DNA of 64,000 nt, from NCBI GenBank assembly GCA_019925105.1, contig JAHGAU010000045.1:62001-126000 (forward strand). The letters are read 5' to 3'. The notes under the pieces were generated by a model, which saw only the letters and a program-made list of their open reading frames with translations, was not told where the DNA came from and searched no databases. The position numbers were made by a program, and so were the translations under genes. This DNA is from Niebla homalea. Taxonomy: Eukaryota; Ascomycota; Lecanoromycetes; Lecanorales; Ramalinaceae. Shown one piece after another: positions 61,755-64,000 of this stretch (position 1 is its first letter; the number at the start of each line of letters is the position of its first letter).

Positions 61755-64000
61755 TTAATTCTGAAATAAAACACCGTATGGTGACAATGATTTATACGTC
61801 CGCCTGCCTACAGGATCCTCCAGCTTTATATCTTGGTTCCTTCCCGCTCCTGGTAAGTTGATGGGAAACTTCGCTCCTGCTGTAAGTTGAGAGTCTTGCC
61901 CTAGGTTCCTCGTTTTGGGCTGCATCTCGTCCCGCAGAGGTGAGGGGGGCAAATCCCCCTTGGACTGATATAGGGAGAAAGAGTTTCCACCAGTAAATTC
62001 CTTTGTGCCTTGCATTTGGTGAGTTGAGGCGACACCCCCCAAGTCTCTTCTGCTTCCGGTTCGATATTCGATATTGCGCGAGGAGCTCAGATTAGTTTGC
62101 CCCGATGACTGGCTTCGGGCACGGGTCCTTCCGGTACTGGATAAAGTTCTTACTGACTTAGCTGAAATTCGCGGGTCCCATGGGGTTATTGCCGCACTAT
62201 AGGTGGAGCCGGTGAACGAATCGTAGTCTTGGATGCCAGTGGGAGGCCTCGTCATCTCTTCGTTGTCTATGGACTCGTCGGTGTCGACCAAGATAACCAT
62301 CCATACGCCAATGACGTTGTTGGCTCCTAGCAACGGGGTACAATGGATCCAACAGAGTCTGTCCTCTTCTCCGTTTCCGCATTGCCATACAACCTTTGCA
62401 GTCACCTTCCTACCAACCTCAAGAGCATTCGCAAGGTGCTGACGGACTCGAGCGGTTCCCCCAATCAAGCTTGTAAGCGGTCTTTGTGTAACCCCATCAG
62501 CCTCTAAATCTGAGGAGGCGAACAGGACCCGTAGAGAAGGGTACGGTCTGACAAGCAGATACTGGCCCATCATCAGAGTTAATACAATATTGAAGTATAA
62601 GGGAGACTGACATTTTGATAAAACCCTAGATAAGCGGGTACAGCGCTAGGTTCAGCAACAATGTTTGACTGTCCCGAACGACCCCTGGTCATACTAGACC
62701 CTGGGTTTCCCCTCATCTGCTTTCTTGTTGTGAAGCTGTTGAGGACGTTTGCTCTTCTCTGGTATAGCATTGCCAACCACTGAAGCTCCTGGAGATCAAA
62801 AGCTTCCCCCAGCTTCTCAAAGGCATCTATGCGATGGCCTCCCGCTGTTTCCGTGCTCTCAATGCCCTTTGACGGGCGGCTTGATAGCGCAGGATATAGG
62901 AACGAGCGTAGAGTCGGAAATCCACGACACCTAAACAGTTGTGATGTTATATCTAGTTGCGCACCAAGCTGGCTCCAATTAGTCACACATGTATTGTCAG
63001 TGATTGAGGGAGGCCTACATAATACCTGAGTCTCTTTGATTGATCGTGAAGAGGCACACACATGATGAGGTTGAAGAATGGCGATCCATCTTTCCGACTG
63101 CTTTAGTTAGCTACTAGATATTCTCAAAAGACAAAAGCCAGTGCAGAAAATGAAGTATTGCTCCCTAGGGAGATCAAGCGTGCCTGCACGATTAATGGAA
63201 GACATGCCTCCAGAGACCCGCGTCACACTGCGTCCTGGCTGTAGACATAGCTGAATAGGTCTATACAAATTGCCCTAAATTATTTGAGCGCCAGGGGAAT
63301 CACACAATCGCCGTTGGTAAAAAGTCACCCTTTGCCCTGAAAACTTACTAATTCAAAAGCACCTCACAATGCTCCTCGTGCTTCTCCAGGGAATCTCTGA
63401 AGCCGCGAGTCTCTGTCGAGCGAGATTTGGTGCCTTGGAGCATTCGACAATTTCGACCAAGGACATCCCTCCGGCTATAGCCCGTCATCTGCTGGAAGTC
63501 ATCGGAGGTGAAAACGAGAGGATTGTCCGGGCGAGCGGGATCTGACAGCACGAATACCTCGGCCAGACCGTCCGCAATGTCTGATGTGGTTGAATTCTCT
63601 TTTCCAGTGACTCGATCGGCAAGCGCAGCGGAGACCATTTTGGCGTAGACGTCGGCAATGAATGCTCGAAAGTCTCCAGGGATCAGGGAATCCAAGAGTC
63701 TGTCAATCTTGTCTTGGATTACCCATGGCATGGCAACACAACTATCCCTGGGAATGTCTCCATCGTCGCCAACGGCTTGCACTCCAGCCATAACAGCATC
63801 CGCATATTCAACACTTCTGAGGGCTTTCTTGAGAGTGATGTAGGAAGACAACAGAGAAGCTGATTCAGGTCGCCTCAAGCTTAAGAACGATGCAAAAGCA
63901 TGGAATAAATTATGGTCCTCAAGAACCAGCCGTAAATGCTGCGTAGAGAAGAGGAAGTCGGAGAGCTTGTGTAATGATGTTGCATCCTCGTCATCTTCAC
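61755..64000 (-). CDS. RGS-LOV blue-light photoreceptor, 5'-truncated by the window edge
   Basis: Spliced from four exons: 64000-63349 (open at the edge), 63097-63019, 62968-62612 and 62561-61755, giving at least 630 residues. Visible residues 1 to about 75 look like the end of an RGS domain (LHKLSDFLF, HNLFHAFASFL). A LOV domain follows at about 140-255 with GRNCRMLQG; its cysteine (residue 184, codon 63449-63447) is the one that forms the flavin adduct in this family. Flavin-contact residues are completed only across the splice junctions: Asn of LLNY, Asn of FFNL and Gln of GAQLD. Residues from about 363 (YLLVRPYPSLRVLFAS, then WIHCTPL and GVWMV) match the conserved C-terminal domain of fungal RGS-LOV proteins such as BcLOV4, which bind membrane phospholipid in light. 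The last 150 residues are Ser/Arg/Gln-rich and low-complexity. Introns are 251, 50 and 50 nt. Codon use and GC are normal and no RIP stops are present. Family assignment is from recognised motifs, not a search. Confidence 0.9.
62562..62611 (-). other. intron 3 of the RGS-LOV gene (50 nt)
   Basis: The donor is the less common GTCAGT and the acceptor CAG, with ATTAAC as a branch-like motif. Removal in phase 0 joins GFYQN to YLLVRPYPSL, which reads smoothly into the conserved C-terminal domain. Read-through stops shortly after the junction. The downstream frame's apparent MMGQ start lies inside this intron and is not a real start. Confidence 0.82.
62969..63018 (-). other. intron 2 of the RGS-LOV gene (50 nt)
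   Basis: The donor is GTAGGC and the acceptor CAG, with GACTAAT as a plausible branch site. Removal is in phase 0 and joins RLRYY to LGAQLDIT, restoring the last LOV strand with its conserved glutamine. Reading through meets a stop within 15 codons. Confidence 0.85.
63098..63348 (-). other. intron 1 of the RGS-LOV gene (251 nt)
   Basis: The donor is GTAAGT at 63348. The acceptor is CAG ending at 63098, preceded by a branch-like CTAAC. The exons join as TA|T to make the tyrosine of LLNY-RKDG in the middle of the LOV domain. It is five times longer than the other two introns. Retention gives a TAG stop at the junction itself, so an unspliced mRNA would encode a protein cut within LOV. Confidence 0.88.

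Noticed and set aside
62197..62442. Short frames on both strands inside the RGS-LOV gene
   Set aside because: They are shadows in other frames of exon 4, which carries the conserved C-terminal domain.
61755..62573. Separate 272-residue gene starting at MMGQ
   Set aside because: The first four codons lie in intron 3. The frame joins exon 3 by a GT-AG splice into one RGS-LOV protein.

Overview
This window looks like an AT-rich, gene-poor block from a filamentous ascomycete (Pezizomycotina) that has passed through repeat-induced point mutation (RIP). From about 1 to 60,000 the sequence has lost nearly all CA and TG dinucleotides. TA is in large excess, yet CG survives throughout (ccgg, acgt, cggt). 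That pattern is CpA-to-TpA mutation on both strands, not ordinary CpG decay. I see no intact gene in the first 61 kb; the open frames there are accidental. The class of fungus cannot be fixed from this sequence.

The AT-rich block is a stack of transposons inserted into one another, which I resolved from target-site duplications (TSDs), uninterrupted sibling copies and degraded protein motifs. Left stack: a minus-strand Ty3/Gypsy element E1 (1-22,787, running off the left edge) lies in the 3' end of a plus-strand LINE. E1 contains a second copy, E2 (6,178-22,031, TSD aatat). E2 contains a full-length plus-strand LINE, L1 (10,049-15,873), and a 5'-truncated minus-strand LINE, L2 (17,655-20,228). 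Middle: after 1.4 kb of unidentified sequence comes a full-length minus-strand LINE, L3 (24,297-31,318). L3 is interrupted by a MITE-like element (26,309-26,770) and a dispersed repeat R1 (about 27,862-28,436). Right stack: the 5' part of another minus-strand LINE, L4 (32,107-32,863 plus 59,494-59,645), is split by a plus-strand Ty3/Gypsy element G2 (32,864-59,493, 250-bp LTRs). G2 contains a plus-strand LINE, Lb (44,663-57,963), and Lb contains a third Gypsy copy, E3 (49,196-56,852, TSD aaacg).

Several short pieces keep CA and TG and so escaped RIP: a 147-bp insertion near 1.1 kb, the MITEs, a 9-bp minisatellite (31,742-31,885), the outer ends of E3 and G2, a 197-bp hairpin element (58,029-58,225), a LINE tail (59,676-60,018) and a hairpin-rich 176-bp insertion (61,103-61,278).

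From about 61.4 kb the base composition becomes normal. A single real gene follows on the minus strand (61,755 to beyond 64,000): the C-terminal 630 residues of an RGS-LOV blue-light receptor. It has three GT-AG introns whose removal restores a complete flavin-binding LOV domain. The gene's 3' end lies about 0.4 kb from the transposon block. I found no CRISPR array, no rRNA gene, no secure tRNA and no convincing new biological system. The best leads are the pattern of RIP sparing at element ends and the small hairpin insertions.
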